The notes: generated by a model not told the origin, from the sequence alone. DNA of 64,000 nt from Saccopteryx bilineata (GCF_036850765.1 NC_089492.1:72108482-72172481), one strand, 5' to 3'. Shown: positions 1 through 11,353, numbered from the stretch's first letter. Numbers and translations: made by a program.

Positions 1-390
1 TATTGCAAAAATCCTAGTTCATTTTTTTTTCATTTAACATACATTGCAAGTAATACAAAGGTCACATAAACGTGATTTCTTTTCTCAAAGAGCTTTTAGC
101 ATTGTTCGGGAAAAAAGACAAGTACATAAATAGCTATAATGCATATAATAAAAAGCTAATGAGATTTATAAGAAAATGAAATAGAGATGATGGTTGGCTG
201 GATCAGTGAAAATATTTGTGGAGAAAATGATTAGAGTGTGGATACTCAGAAAAGAATGAGGGAAAGATACTTTAAACTCTGAAAATAGTAGCAAGAAAGG
301 CTCAGAAGCATGTACAGAAATTATTGCTTTTTTTCCCCAAACACAGAGAGGGCTGCATTGGTAGTGAATGATAAAAAAAAAAAAAATCAG
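1..390. other. AT-rich intergenic DNA, no feature seen
   Basis: No long reading frame, repeat family or RNA gene is recognisable here. An A-run just before 391 is shared with the tail of the adjacent SINE and probably marks its insertion site. Confidence 0.5.
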
Positions 391-808
391 GCCCTGGCCG
401 GTTGGCTCAGTGGTAGAGCGTCGCCCTGGCGTACAGAAGTCCTGGGTTCGATTCCCGGCCAGGGCACACAGGAGAAGCGCCCATCTGCTTCTCCACCCCT
501 CCCCCTCTCCTTCCTCTCTGTCTCTCTCTTCCCCTCCTGCAGCCGAGGCTCCATTGGAGCAAAGATGTCCCGGGCACTGGGGATGGCTCCTTGGCCTCTG
601 CCCCAGGCGCTAGAGTGGCTCTGGTTGCAACAAAGCGAGGCCCCGGAGGGGCAGAGCATCGCCCCCTGGTGGGCAGAGCATCGCCCCTGGTGGGTGTGCC
701 GGGTGGATCCCGGCCGGGCGCATGCGGGAGTCTGTCTGACTGTCTCTCCCCATTTCCAGCTTCAGAAAAAATACAAAAAAAAAATACAAAAAAAAATACA
801 AAAAAAAA
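391..808 (+). repeat. tRNA-derived bat SINE (long family 1)
   Basis: The head is tRNA-like, with an A-box type TGGCTCAGTGGTAGAGCG and a B-box type GGTTCGATTCC. A CT-rich body, a GC-rich block and a tail of repeated A-runs split by TAC follow. The same consensus recurs at 5981, 15204, 20404, 22857, 25004, 54362 and 57343, and in a diverged copy at 41325. Reading frames across it are artefacts of the repeat. The family name is not certain to me; the type is known from rhinolophoid bats. Confidence 0.9.
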
Positions 809-1199
809 TCATTGCATTTAGTGGCTGCAGATCAATCACATTTAAACAACAAAACAGGTCATCTGCAAATTTAAAAATAAGCTTAAAATAACCACTTTCC
901 TATACATCAGGAAACAGAGTGAAGAGTTTATAGGTTACAGTATCAGCATGGATCTCCACATTTTTATCTTTAAATAATCCAATTGAAGCATCACAATAAT
1001 TATAGATTAAAGAACAAAGACATTTTTCATCTCTCAATTCTGAAATTTATACCTTCTTTAGAACAAATTTGTAGAACTGCTGGCTTTTAATAAAATCATT
1101 GCAATCTCTCTTTAAAAATTCATTTACTCCCTTTTCATAACATAACACAAGAATCCCTTCCAGAGGGATAAAATACCTGATTGTAGAGTGTAAAAAATA

Positions 1200-2095
1200 A
1201 AGCTATATGATAACATGGAAGATTTTTCTTTGTGACTTTGGGATAGGAAGGTATTTTTCCAACAGGTCACACGCATCAGTAACCCCAAAAGAAAAGAACT
1301 GAAAAATTGGACTTAATTAAAATTGGGACATTCTGTTCATCAAAAGACATGATTAAGAGAATGAAAAGGCAAAGAAAATGGAATAAGAAATTTATAATGT
1401 GCTTTATATTTAATAAACATGTTCCCAATGCTTACAAAACATTTCTACAAATCAATAAATATATATGTTAGGACAGAATTCTACTACCAGCTAAAAGCCA
1501 TTTAGAAGGAGAGGGGAGAGGGAATACAAGGTGGGGGAAAAGCAGGCTTACAGTTTTCATATGGAAAATAATATAATAATTAGAAAATAATAATACAAGA
1601 ATAAACTGTGTTTTCCCTATTTGCAACTGTAAACCTACTTTTGCTCCACCCTGCATATGTACAAAAAGACATGTGACAGTAATGTTCTTCGCAGCATTAC
1701 TTTGAACAGTCTAAAAACTGGAAACAACTCTAATATCCAGTAACAGAATGGGTAAATAAATTGTGGTATGTTCATCAAAGGGAAAGAACAAATCACGGCT
1801 ATGTAAAACCTGGGTGAATTCTGAGCAAAAGAAACAAGACACAAGAGAAGCCAGACAATGGAATTGTCCACTGTATAATTCCATTTCCGTAAAGGTTAAC
1901 AACAGGCCAAACTAATTTTAGATAAGAAGCTGAAATATTACCTACCCTTGGAGAGGATGGACCAGTCAGGAGACACAAAGGAAGCTTCTCAGGGATGGTT
2001 GGTTCTCTCTCTTGACTGGAGTGGTTTTCACACAGGTGTGTTAATTTTATACAACTGCATTGAGCTGCACACTCAAGAGAAAAACTATGTGTGGC
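1200..2095 (+). repeat. old L1 relic, ORF2 end plus 3'UTR, sense
   Basis: 1290-1380 resembles the L1 ORF2 stretch around 'ctgttcatcaaaagacat'. 1680-1790 resembles the downstream ORF2 stretch around 'actggaaacaactctaatat'. 2030-2090 resembles the L1 3'UTR around 'cattgagctgcacactc'. The copy is full of stops and is split by a MITE at 1529-1652. This is recognition from memory of L1 consensus patterns, so the boundaries are approximate. Confidence 0.65.
1529..1652. mobile_element. short inverted-repeat MITE (copy 1) inside an L1
   Basis: The ends are inverted repeats of about 25 bp: a GTGGGG..AAAAGCAGG..TTACAG-type left end at 1529-1553 and its complement, CTGTAAACCTACTTTTGC, at about 1627-1652. 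The AT-rich middle, with 'aataatacaagaataaac', is shared with the copy at 9971-10104. It has no coding capacity. The superfamily is uncertain. Confidence 0.7.
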
Positions 2096-2123
2096 TACAG
2101 TCACAGGCACACACACACACACA

Positions 2124-2891
2124 CCTGACCCTTGAACAACATGGGTTCGAGGTGCCCTGATCACTAACATGTAGGTGTTTTTCAATAAATACAGTCGTCC
2201 TTTTCTACCTGGTGCTTTTGCATCTTGGGCTTTTTGCATTCAGGGATTCAACTTACTGCAAATTGAACACAGTATTTTTGCATTAGTAACCACAGATTTC
2301 CACCAGCGTATTCCCAACCACAGATTCCCACTGGTATATTCCCAACTGCAGATATAAAACACTATTTTTGTATTACCAAACACAAATTCCCAAACATGGA
2401 TTCCTACTCTCAGGGCAAAAATACTGGTTTTGAATGGCAGTTGGTTGAATCTGCGGATGCAAAGATATTGGGAAAACAGATGTGTTAGGCTTGATCGCTG
2501 GAACTTTGCCTGATTAGTGTGTGAGCACATGGCAGTGCCATATGTGTATAGTCTATGTAAAGTTATGGGTGCTTGCCCTTAGGGAAGATTGTGAGGGCCC
2601 ACCACTGTGAGGGGCCATTTTGCTGTTTGTTTGCCCAAAGAAGCGATTTTTCCCCTGCCTGTTTGCTCATCCCCCATTGGGAGACTATTAAATGGTACTG
2701 GCCCAATGTTTTCTGACTCCACAGTTTCTATACCATCTGCCTGAATCCATTGTGGACCTGCCTGGCCTTGGCTACCAGCGTTACAAAAGGGAAAACTGTT
2801 GTTAAGGTTTAGGGAATCGAAAAATTATATTCTGATTTCTGACTATGTGAGGGTTGGTGCTCCTAATCTCTGCATTGCTCAGGGTTAACTG
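2124..2891. mobile_element. Tigger-like nonautonomous DNA transposon
   Basis: The left end reads CTGACCCTTGAACAAC. The right end, 'attgctcagggttaac', is its diverged inverse complement. This matches the mammalian Tigger/MER2 type of terminus (Tc1/mariner superfamily). The interior has no transposase and contains short direct repeats of 'accacagattcccac' type around 2289-2350. It is an old deletion derivative. Confidence 0.7.
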
Positions 2892-3501
2892 TATCTTTAG
2901 GTCTTGAGTCAGAAACAAATGATTACTTTGGATAAATGGAAACTGTCCTGTGGTAAAACAATTGAAAAATATCACCTATTTTTAGGAAAATCCACCATAC
3001 ATTGCCAAAAACATTCTAGATTATTTTCTATCATTTGTATAGCCAGTCACAACTATCTTCTATTCAAAAATTAAACTTTTAAACTAATGGTAGTTTGATT
3101 AAAGCCCTGTAAATTGATAAAACAGCAACTAGAAAAGTCTCTACTTCAGTTCTTATAATAATAATATTTAACTCTTATCTTAGAGCAGTGATGGGCAATT
3201 TTTTTAGCTTGGTGTGTCAAAATTCGCCAAAAAACCGAGCATAACTTGGGTGGTGTGTCACCTCGAAAAAAACCCCATAATTTCGCGATATTTATAGTTT
3301 AAATAACAAAAAATGTATAATTGTAATATATAACTGTATTTAATAAACCAAAAACTAATTATTTAACATACCTGCTTAGTGACTTCTTTGTTTATTTGTC
3401 AGTTGGTTTCTTTTGTTGGTCTTGATATTATTTAACTTGTGTGGGGTGCCATAAACTAAGATAAGTGAGGGGGAGGGGGAATTCTTTAACTAACCTGCCT
3501 A

Positions 3502-3936
3502 TTAGTGACTTTTTTGTTGCTGAATTTCATTGGCTAAATCTTTAATTGAAGGTTGGTATTTTGTACACTTCAAGCCCAAGCAAGCGCTACTAACTTCATC
3601 TGTTAATCTGTTTCTTTTGTTGGTTTTGATATTATTTAACTCTAAGAATAAAGTCTCACAAAAGTATGTAGAGGGAAAAATTGTGAGTAAAGCCATTGCT
3701 ATATTTTTCAGGGTGCTAAAAGTGGCTAGTAATTGGTTCCAGGCACTCCAAATTTCCTGTTCATAGAGGCACTCCTCTTGATTCTCCAAGCGGCACCTTT
3801 CCAGATTCTCAAGCTTTGACCTCAAGTCGACAGACACCTGAACCCAGATGCTATCTTGAAATTCCGCAAGTTGCATCTTATGTAAATTAAGATGGCTGCC
3901 GCTATTTCTAATGGCGGGAAACGGCACCCATAACAC
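3502..3936 (-). pseudogene. hAT transposase C-terminal fragment
   Basis: A 144-codon open frame on the minus strand contains a stretch like the hAT dimerisation region: a hydrophobic LLATFSTLKNIAMALLTIFP segment, an STYFCETLF motif (usual form STYxCExLF), then an NRLTDE motif and a conserved-looking C-terminal tail. The catalytic N-terminal two thirds are missing, so it cannot be an active transposase. It lies wholly inside the 8-bp-TSD element. A domesticated short gene is possible but nothing here supports it. Confidence 0.7.
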
Positions 3937-4253
3937 AGGCCCTCGCCTCTCCCAGCCTCCCCCTCACTTTATCTCAGTAATGATGGTCAATTAGAAATCC
4001 ACAACACCCCAGAACAGTAGATTGGATGATGACTGCTGTGGTTATGTGGTTGCTGGTAATGGCGATCACAGGGCCCCCAGAGATGTGTCCCCCGTGGCAT
4101 TCCGCCGCTCCCTGCTCCACCGGCCTGAAGTGAGGTCAAAGATCACCTAACAGCCTAACTGGAAGTCCCAGAACTAGACGCTCTGTGCCGAAGTTCTGTT
4201 GTTTTGGCCTACAGACCTCCGGCACAGAGTGTTTACACTACAGCAAATGTTTT

Positions 4254-4293
4254 ATCCTCGGCTCCTGCACCTGGCCATGCAGGAGCCGAGGAT
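4254..4293. repeat. perfect 16-bp inverted repeat, 8-bp loop
   Basis: Arms 4254-4269 (ATCCTCGGCTCCTGCA) and 4278-4293 are exact complements around the loop CCTGGCCA. It lies in the right third of the hAT element, where subterminal hairpins are common. Confidence 0.9.
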
Positions 4294-4419
4294 GAAACAC
4301 CCTTCTCAGCATCCGGCCCCATACTTCTCTGCTATGTGGCTGCATGTGGCCACATGTCATCGAAAATGGCTATGTATGTCATAGGTTCTCCATCATGGTC
4401 TTAGAGTGTACCCTTTATC

Positions 4420-4600
4420 TGTTTTAAGTGCTTTTTATGTATTAACTCATCTTAACTCACAAAATGACAAAGTGAGATAGTAACTATTAGTTTTCTTTAA
4501 AGATAAAGGGTCCAGGGCTCATAGAGGCCAAGTAGCATCATCAAGGTCTCACAACTAGTGACACGTCATGAAACTAATTTGGGCATCTTAATTTAAAATT
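4420..4600 (-). repeat. MIR SINE relic, antisense
   Basis: The reverse complement follows the MIR pattern: a 'gacctt..' segment, a central core about lost tolerance ('ctcacaactagtgac' side), and a 3' part resembling 'attaactcatcttaactcac'. It is diverged and the edges are approximate. Confidence 0.55.
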
Positions 4601-4609
4601 ACATGCTTG

Positions 4610-5970
4610 GAAACATTGCACTAGACTGATTCCACCTCCCTAAACAACACAAACTCTATTTTTACATTCTCCCATGGAGGATGTACTCACCAACAAAGTA
4701 GTCATAGAACAGCCAGTGCCTGAGCTTGAGACTGAGGTTTGGGGTCATATGACCATACAGTGGATGAAATGCCTAAAAATGAATATATACCCACTTTGGT
4801 AAGGTCACGGATAGAAAGCACACCTGTGGGTTTATTTAAAGATAACTCCTAAGTATGCACATGAGCAGAAAATAATAGCAGTGGCTGCATAGAGAAAATA
4901 GGACATTGATAGGGAAAAGTATCTTCTTTGTAGAAATATATCAGTTAGAAATTTTGGAGCTGCAGATAACTGAATTCCCATGTCACTGTGGCTTGAACAA
5001 TACATTTACTGTCTCCTATAACCAGGAGAATGGAGGTTAGGTGTTCAGTGATTGTCAATGGAAGGAAGACCCAAACACTATCTGTCTTTCTGCTCAGCTA
5101 AGATGATAGATCTCTGTCCTCAGGCTTGTCCCCCTCTTTGCACTATAACATCTGAATCTTTAAATTTTGCAAACTTACACATCAGCACCTGAGGGACATT
5201 TCCTCATTTTGTATCTCTTTTTATCACAAAAGAAAACCCTTGCCAAACCTCCCCCTTACTGTCAAGTTCATTACTTCTTTTTTCTTTCAGTAGTCAGGGT
5301 TGCATGCCATGTCCATGCTAAGTCAGGCACTGGTAGAGGGGATGAATTGTGATGACTGGCTTTGACTAACCAACATTCACTAACAAAGGATGCCAGTTTG
5401 ACCACCCATGTGAAAGTGAACACCCCCAGCAACTTGGGGACTATAGGATTGGAAGACAGGAGTGGAAGGTTGGTTTTGATCATGCAATCAACCAGAATCT
5501 GCCACAAGAAAGAAGTAATGCTAAAAACAACCGCGACTTTACAAGTAACAGCCTTAGCCACACCAAAGTGCCACTTTTGCATGAATTCTGTTTGGAGATG
5601 TTTTCTTCTGTCTACAATACACATTTCTCAAGAACAAATACAAATGCCAACAGTATCATCTTTGAGTATTCACGAATATTGTGTCTGATTGCTCTTTAAA
5701 ATGACATTTCCAGAATATATATTAAAGCAGGTATGTTAATGTTTAATATAGTGAATGTTTATTCTTTTACATAAATGTAAGACCTGCAGTACCATATTGA
5801 AAGGTAACAGAAACACTGAGAAAAGGCATATAAACTTTTTTTTTCTTGCCTAGGAAAAGACAAGAATTAAAATTTAAAACCAAATCTTATTTTCCTTAAT
5901 GTAAGTCTGTAGGTGTCTAATGTATAATTTGTATACAATATACACCAACTTTATAATGGAAACATTCAAG
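4610..5970. other. intergenic DNA, nothing recognised
   Basis: Open frames up to 117 codons on either strand (for example around 5271-5688) overlap each other, lack family resemblance and have no splice or promoter context. No repeat family was recognised. Confidence 0.4.
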
Positions 5971-5980
5971 AGTTAATGCA

Positions 5981-6358
5981 GGCCCTGACCGGTTGGCTCA
6001 GTGGTAGAGCGTCGGCCTGGCGTGCGGGGGACCCGGGTTCGATTCCCGGCCAGGGCACATAGGAGAGGCGCTCATTTGCTTCTCCACCCCCTCCCCTCCT
6101 TCCTCTCTGTCTCTCTCTACCCCTCCCGCAGCCAAGGCTCCATTGGAGCAAAGATGGCCCGGGCGCTGGGGATGGCTCCTTGGCCTCTGCCCCAGGTGCT
6201 AGAGTGGCTCTGGTCACGGCAGAGCATCGCCCCTGGTGGGCGTGCCGGGTGGATCCCCGTCGGGCGCATGTGGGAGTCTGACTGTCTCTCCCCATGTGGG
6301 AGTCTGACTGTCTCTCCCCGTTTCCAGCTTCAGAAAAATACAAAAAAAAAAAAAAAAA
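5981..6358 (+). repeat. tRNA-derived bat SINE (long family 1) with 10-bp TSD
   Basis: Same consensus as the copy at 391. The target-site duplication AGTTAATGCA is exact at 5971-5980 and 6359-6368. A duplicated 'catgtgggagtctgactg' block near 6267-6310 is a small internal duplication. The A-tail is intact, which suggests a fairly young insertion. Confidence 0.92.
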
Positions 6359-6368
6359 AGTTAATGCA

Positions 6369-7500
6369 TTTTATTTCATTTATCATCTTAATTACTTTCT
6401 TCCTAAACTGAATTCTCTTTGAAAATGTTTCAAGTAATGTTATTATTACTCTTAATGGGTTTTTATTCTCCGTATACTTCAATAATACCTCATTAAAACT
6501 GCAGTATAGAAACATGCTCTTCATCTCTTGTGATAAAGGATAGTTCGTTTACCATAAACTTTGGGGTCTTCGATCACTTTTCAGGAGGGAAAGCTAGTTT
6601 TCTAAACCCCACATATGAGTGTTATAAATAATTTTTGTAAAGTACAAATGTCACAGTCTTCTTGTACTTAAGCTGCTATGAAATTGCAAAATTATACCAT
6701 CTATGAAAGTCGCATGTCTCCAAAACCTCTCACCTCTGCACCCTTCTGCTAGGTGATACTACCTTTTTTCTTTATTTTGAGAAGCAAGGTATTATATTCA
6801 CCAGAAGCTTAGATCTGAAGTTTTAGGTTTGATAAAGTGTAGTTGGATGGTGGAGACAGGCAGCAGCTCGGGATGGTTTGGGAGTTACTATCAGAATGTT
6901 TTACTTTATTTGATCATAAACTACCTACCCAAACATTTAGAGATAAAGAAAACTCAGCTCATGCCTCACTACAGAAAGAAAGCAAAGGCAAATTAACTGT
7001 TTCTTAACTAAAAAAAAAAAAAGTGCCTGTAGAAGCTGTTACTCCGCAGGATGAGCCTTTGTGAATGTAAAATTAGCAATTTTCCTACACCAGATTATAA
7101 CACCACAAGCAACAAAAGAAACTCAACTGCTCATTTCACTCTCAATTCTAGGTTTGAGTTCCTGTTCACATAGCTTTGATAAATTAATTGAGGGTACACT
7201 TCATATCAACTTCATAAATGTCTACATAATCAGAAAAAAAAAGTGCTGTGGTCACCTTGGGAAGCGAATGCCACATATTTTTTGAATGGAGTGGGCTCTC
7301 AACTGTCAGGTAATCCAGAGTCGCAGATCACTCATCATTCTATGAAACCCCTTCCCCATCTGGTCATCATTAAGGTTTAAAGGAGCCAAACCCAACAACT
7401 TCTGAATTCTAGACAATGGCTCTTGGAAACAGAAGTGATCCCTTGGGAAAAATAAAGGGGAAAACCCTACTTTCCCTATCCCCCCTCCCCCAGTTCCCCT
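6369..7500. other. AT-rich DNA upstream of the promoter
   Basis: No repeat or gene is recognisable. Base composition shifts to GC-rich after about 7500, where the CpG island begins. Confidence 0.4.
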
Positions 7501-7812
7501 TAGGCATCTCCAAGCGCGGAGGTGCTAATACCTTGCCTCTCCCTCAGCTAGCTTTCCGGGGCAGCTCCTTCTTTGTAAGGGTTGTTAAAGTCATTTTAGT
7601 ATCTCATCTGGAAGGAACCCGGAGCAGGGGAGCCGCGAGGGGCGGTAGGAACTGGGTCTTTCCTTGCACACGCCTCCCACATGGTCCGCACAGAGGCCGT
7701 GCGTCCTGACTCGGCTAGGCCCGCGGAGAGGCTGGCGGCGGCTCCCAGCGCCTGCGGCGGGCGCAGATCCAGGGCAAGGGAGCGGTGGGGTGGGCGAGGA
7801 GGGCGCTCACGT

Positions 7813-7818
7813 CACGTG
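7813..7818. promoter_or_regulatory. CRISPLD1: CACGTG E-box within a CRE-like context
   Basis: CACGTCACGTGCG combines a palindromic E-box (USF/MYC/MAX class site) with an overlapping CACGTCAC half similar to a CRE. It lies about 50 bp upstream of the inferred transcription start. Function is inferred from motif and position only. Confidence 0.4.
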
Positions 7819-7834
7819 CGCGCGCAGGGACCGC

Positions 7835-7841
7835 AATAAAT
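7835..7841 (+). promoter_or_regulatory. CRISPLD1: weak TATA-like box AATAAAT
   Basis: An isolated AT-rich heptamer in otherwise GC-rich sequence. If it works as a weak TATA element, transcription would start near 7860-7872. CpG-island promoters often lack a TATA box, so this may be incidental. Confidence 0.35.
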
Positions 7842-7859
7842 GCCCCGGGCTGGAGCGAG

Positions 7860-8270
7860 CGGCTGAAGCTCTCGGCGCCTGGCTCTGCGCACCGCAGCTG
7901 CACGGAGCAGGAGCCCCAGGTCGCCGCCAGCCTCCGCCGCCGGGCTCTGCTGTCCCCGCCCCCATCTCTTGCAGAGAACGCTCAGAGACGCCCGGGCGCG
8001 CACCCTGGCCAACTAACTAGACTGCCTCCTGTGCGCCCCAACTCCAGCCTGTAACTTTGGGGAGCTTTGCCTGCTCCTTGGTGCAGGTCTTGGAGGAACG
8101 CGGAGGCCCAGGCTCGCGTTCCGCTGCAGTTGGCGCCCTGGTCTCCTCGGACGCACGGTCCCCGGTCCTTCTCGAACCGGGCATTCTGTGTGCGGTAGCG
8201 TGTGCATCGGGGGCGGGAGGCCGCCGAGCTCGTTGGGCTCCACTTTCGTAGGGAACCTCACACTGGAGAG
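7860..8270 (+). other. CRISPLD1: CRISPLD1 exon 1 (noncoding 5'UTR); start estimated
   Basis: The donor GAGAG|GTAAGG at 8270/8271 is a strong consensus. There is no ATG anywhere in 7860-8270, consistent with a pure leader exon. The 5' end is set only by the weak TATA-like box and could be off by 100 bp or more. Confidence 0.6.
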
Positions 8271-9165
8271 GTAAGGACCTTTCTGAAACTTATCGCCGAG
8301 TATCATGCATCTCCCTTTTCCTAGCTACTTTTTTTCTTCTTAACACCTACTTTTTAAAAAAACCAACTTGCAGAGAGCAAGGTTAGACTGGAGGGTGGGT
8401 GGGCTCCTCGGAAAGCAGCCGCGATGGAGACTGCGGGAAGCTGGCTCTTGTAAGTGACCGAGTTTCACCCCCTCCTTCTGGCGCGCGCTTTCCTTTGGGG
8501 TTGGGTGAGCCGTGTGCGCTTGCGGCGTGTGGCCAGGAGGGCTCTGAAGTTGCGGGTGAAGTGTCAGTTCTCTGGTGTGCGGGCCACGGGTTAGGCACAC
8601 TTCCCAGGAAAGAATGGTGGAATCTTCTTAGCTAGCGTACTAGTATAGACGAGACTTGCAACAGTTACCTGAACCATTCGTTCGCTTTCCTTCAGTGGGC
8701 CCTCTAGTTGTACCTATGGATACATCTATGAATAACATTTTATACTTCTTTAGAATAGTCACTTAAGTTTTAGAATGTTGTAGGCATTCTGAATGTCTGT
8801 GAACTGAAGCTGGGACACTGGGATCAAAATAATGGCTTACAGGGGAACTCGGACTTCTAGATTGATATAAAACATACTAGATAGGTAATGCCCTTTGAAG
8901 GCTGTGTGTAATTAGAGCCATGTACAGCCTTGTAATTCAGAAATTATTGTCAGATTTTGACTCTTGTGGGCTACTTTTGCCATTTCTTTTTGGCCTTATG
9001 TATATTTTCTTGGAAAATATGTTGTCTGTTTTGTAGGAGCAATACACTGAAGGAATAATGTGTAGGATTAGTTGTTTCAAAAGTGCATGTCCATTTGCTG
9101 GCATTATGCATAGACAGATCAATCTGGTACACTCCGCTTTGTAACTGTCTTATTTTCATTACTAG
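8271..9165 (+). other. CRISPLD1: CRISPLD1 intron 1
   Basis: The GC-rich island fades by about 8620. The rest is unique-looking AT-rich DNA. The acceptor is taken as the pyrimidine-rich TTTTCATTACTAG ending at 9165; later AGs at 9183 and 9217 are alternatives. Confidence 0.55.
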
Positions 9166-9276
9166 AAAATCAATTCTGCCTAGATTTTCACATTAATCAC
9201 ACTGCATGTCGTTATAGCCAAGCGAGGAAGAGCTTGTCTTGGAGATTTTCCCGGGGAAATCTTGAGATCATTCATT
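9166..9276 (+). other. CRISPLD1: CRISPLD1 exon 2 leader with minimal upstream ORF
   Basis: This is the 5'UTR part of exon 2 if the first acceptor is used. It holds one upstream ATG at 9206, opening a three-codon frame (Met-Ser-Leu) that stops at 9215-9217, 59 nt before the main ATG. The main start at 9277 has A at -3 and A at +4. The frame also extends upstream to a TTG at 9262, but the ATG start agrees with the known protein. Confidence 0.55.
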
Positions 9277-9534
9277 ATGAAGTGTACTGCACGGGAGTGG
9301 CTCCGATTGACCACACTGCTATTCGTGGCTAGAGCAATTCCAGCCATGGTGGTTCCTAATGCCACTTTATTGGAGAAACTTTTGGAAAAGTACATGGATG
9401 AGGATGGTGAGTGGTGGACAGCCAAGCAAAGAGGGAAAAGGGCCATCACAGACAATGACATGCAGAGTATCTTGGACCTTCATAATAAATTACGAAGTCA
9501 GGTGTATCCAACCGCATCTAATATGGAGTATATG
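9277..9534 (+). CDS. CRISPLD1: CRISPLD1 coding exon 2, residues 1-86
   Basis: Encodes the signal peptide (hydrophobic [13 protein letters not shown]), a short N-terminal region ending in a basic KQRGKRAI stretch that could be a proprotein-convertase site, and the first CAP helix (ILDLHNKLR). It ends on a codon boundary at ATG|GTAAGG. Confidence 0.97.
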
Positions 9535-11353
9535 GTAAGGAAATTTGTCTGATGGTATGTACAAAGAAATGTCTTTTGATTCTTTCTGCCTTTTTGGTTA
9601 AATTCCCTCATGCTATTATTTGATCTTTACCATTTGTCCTGTATGAAACAAAAAAGTTTTTTTTTTCTTCGAGAGTATCTTTCAATGCATATTTATTTAT
9701 GAGTGTTTATTTCATTATAAGAGCTTTTTGAATTTCAGAGTCAAATTAAATACCTCTAGACGTCAATGCTCCTAGTAAGTGCTCTAAATTCTACTCTGAT
9801 TAGGAATATTCCAATCCAGAAAATATGAACAGCTGGTGTATTGCTTTTCAGTGACTAAGTAGAATAATTATTTTCTACTTCTTAACTAAGGGAACCTTCT
9901 TGTGAATGGTGGGTCTTAAAAATCGGGGACCAGTAATGTGAAGAAGCTTTCTGGATTGCTGATTATAGAGAAGGAGGCAAAAGGAGGTTTACAGTTGTTC
10001 ATATAAAAACAATACAATGATTAATAAATAGTAATACAAGAATAAACTCTACAGAAAGAAACTGAATTTCAAGTGCTCACAGCTGTAAACCTCCTTTTGC
10101 CTCCACACATATACGTATAATCTTTTTGCAAAGGGCTCATGTTTCTTACATATATGTACATGAAATATTGTAAAGGTTACATTTCTGTGTTGGCTTTATG
10201 TTTAGTGCTTGGCAGTAGCTTTTTTTTCTCTCTAGGGTGTATTTGTGAACTTTGAAGTGTGAAACTCAGCTCGGGCAAAGGATTAAATAAAAATATGTGA
10301 CATATTTTTAAGAATGTTATATTTATTCTTATAGCAAAATATGAAGTTTGGGAAACAAATTATTTTTTAATATCACTGGCGTATAACCCATTGATATAGT
10401 ACTTCATACCCTCAATATTTAGAAAAAAATTTTAAAAATCTATTATAATTCTTACATTAGTTAAGAATGTACTGTCAAAGACTGATCATAAATAATCATT
10501 GGTGATAGCAAACTTATTTAATGAATACTGTATTGGGAATACCATATTTCCTTGAATACATTGCAGGGTGAAGTTAATTTCAGTATATTCTAGTTTTTCT
10601 TTTCTGCATTTATGTTAGTTTTGATGGGTATAGTCTGTTTAGGTGTAACTTTTGTCAAACTTGGGAATTTAAAGTTTACATTACCCATTACAAAATATGG
10701 CATTATTATGTTAGCTTCTTTACCCTAAAGAAAGTAGGTAGCACTCCTTAGAACTCATCCTAAATTAACAACTGGGGCTCAGCCATCAGGCTGTCGAGGT
10801 TTAAATTTTGGCACTGATACCCTTTAACAATGTGACTGGGTAATTTACTAACTTGTCTCAACTTTAGTTTCCTCGTGTTAATCTAGCATGTGCACTCACC
10901 TCTGAAGGTTGGTATGAGAATTGAATGACATGACCTGTGTAAAGTTTAGCTCATTATCAGGTATATTGCAAGGTCTCATGAAATGTTAATAAGACATATA
11001 ACTACCTTACCAGTGGTGGCAAAGTGAATAAAGCCGCTAACCTGGGATGCTGAAGTCCCAGGTTCAAAGCCCAAGGTCACTGGCTTGAGGGGGGATCATC
11101 AACATGATTCCATGGTCACTGGCTTGAGCCCAGGGGCTGCTGGCTTGAAGTCTAGTGGCTGCTGGCTTGAAGTCCGATGGCCTGAGGCCAAGGTCTCTGG
11201 CTTGAGCACCGGGTCACTGGCTTGGCTAGAGCCCTTCCTCACCCTACCCTCAAGGCACAAATGAGAAGCAATCATTGAACAACTAAAACACTACAACTAC
11301 AAATTGATGCTTCTCATTTCTGTTGGTTTCTCTCTCTCTCTCTGTCTCTCTGT

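Larger units (their letters stand above)
3186..4398 (-). mobile_element. hAT DNA transposon with 8-bp target duplication
   Basis: TCTTAGAG at 3178-3185 is repeated exactly at 4399-4406, an 8-bp target-site duplication typical of hAT elements. The termini (CAGTGATGGGCAA on the left, a diverged complement of it on the right) are weak inverted repeats. The minus strand carries a transposase C-terminal relic (3502-3936). The right third holds strong hairpins: arms CTCTGTGCCG 4181-4190 and 4220-4229, and the 16-bp arms at 4254-4293. It may be a composite of two related elements. Confidence 0.8.
7600..8620. promoter_or_regulatory. CRISPLD1: CpG island spanning the CRISPLD1 promoter and exon 1
   Basis: This is the only stretch of the window, outside SINEs, with dense CG dinucleotides and high GC. 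It contains the noncoding first exon and its donor splice site at 8270/8271. CpG-island promoters are usual for broadly or developmentally expressed mammalian genes. The boundaries are judged by eye. Confidence 0.85.

Noticed and set aside
391..460. tRNA gene (clear A- and B-box sequences, repeated in many places)
   Set aside because: The boxes belong to SINE heads. There is no complete cloverleaf with a matching acceptor stem, and each is followed by the SINE body and A-tail.
310..891. 193-codon open frame
   Set aside because: It runs through a SINE and its A-rich tail. Similar frames appear in every copy of that SINE in the window.
9262..9276. Earlier in-frame start of CRISPLD1 at TTG 9262
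   Set aside because: The codon is not ATG, and the protein from ATG 9277 begins with the established CRISPLD1 signal peptide.
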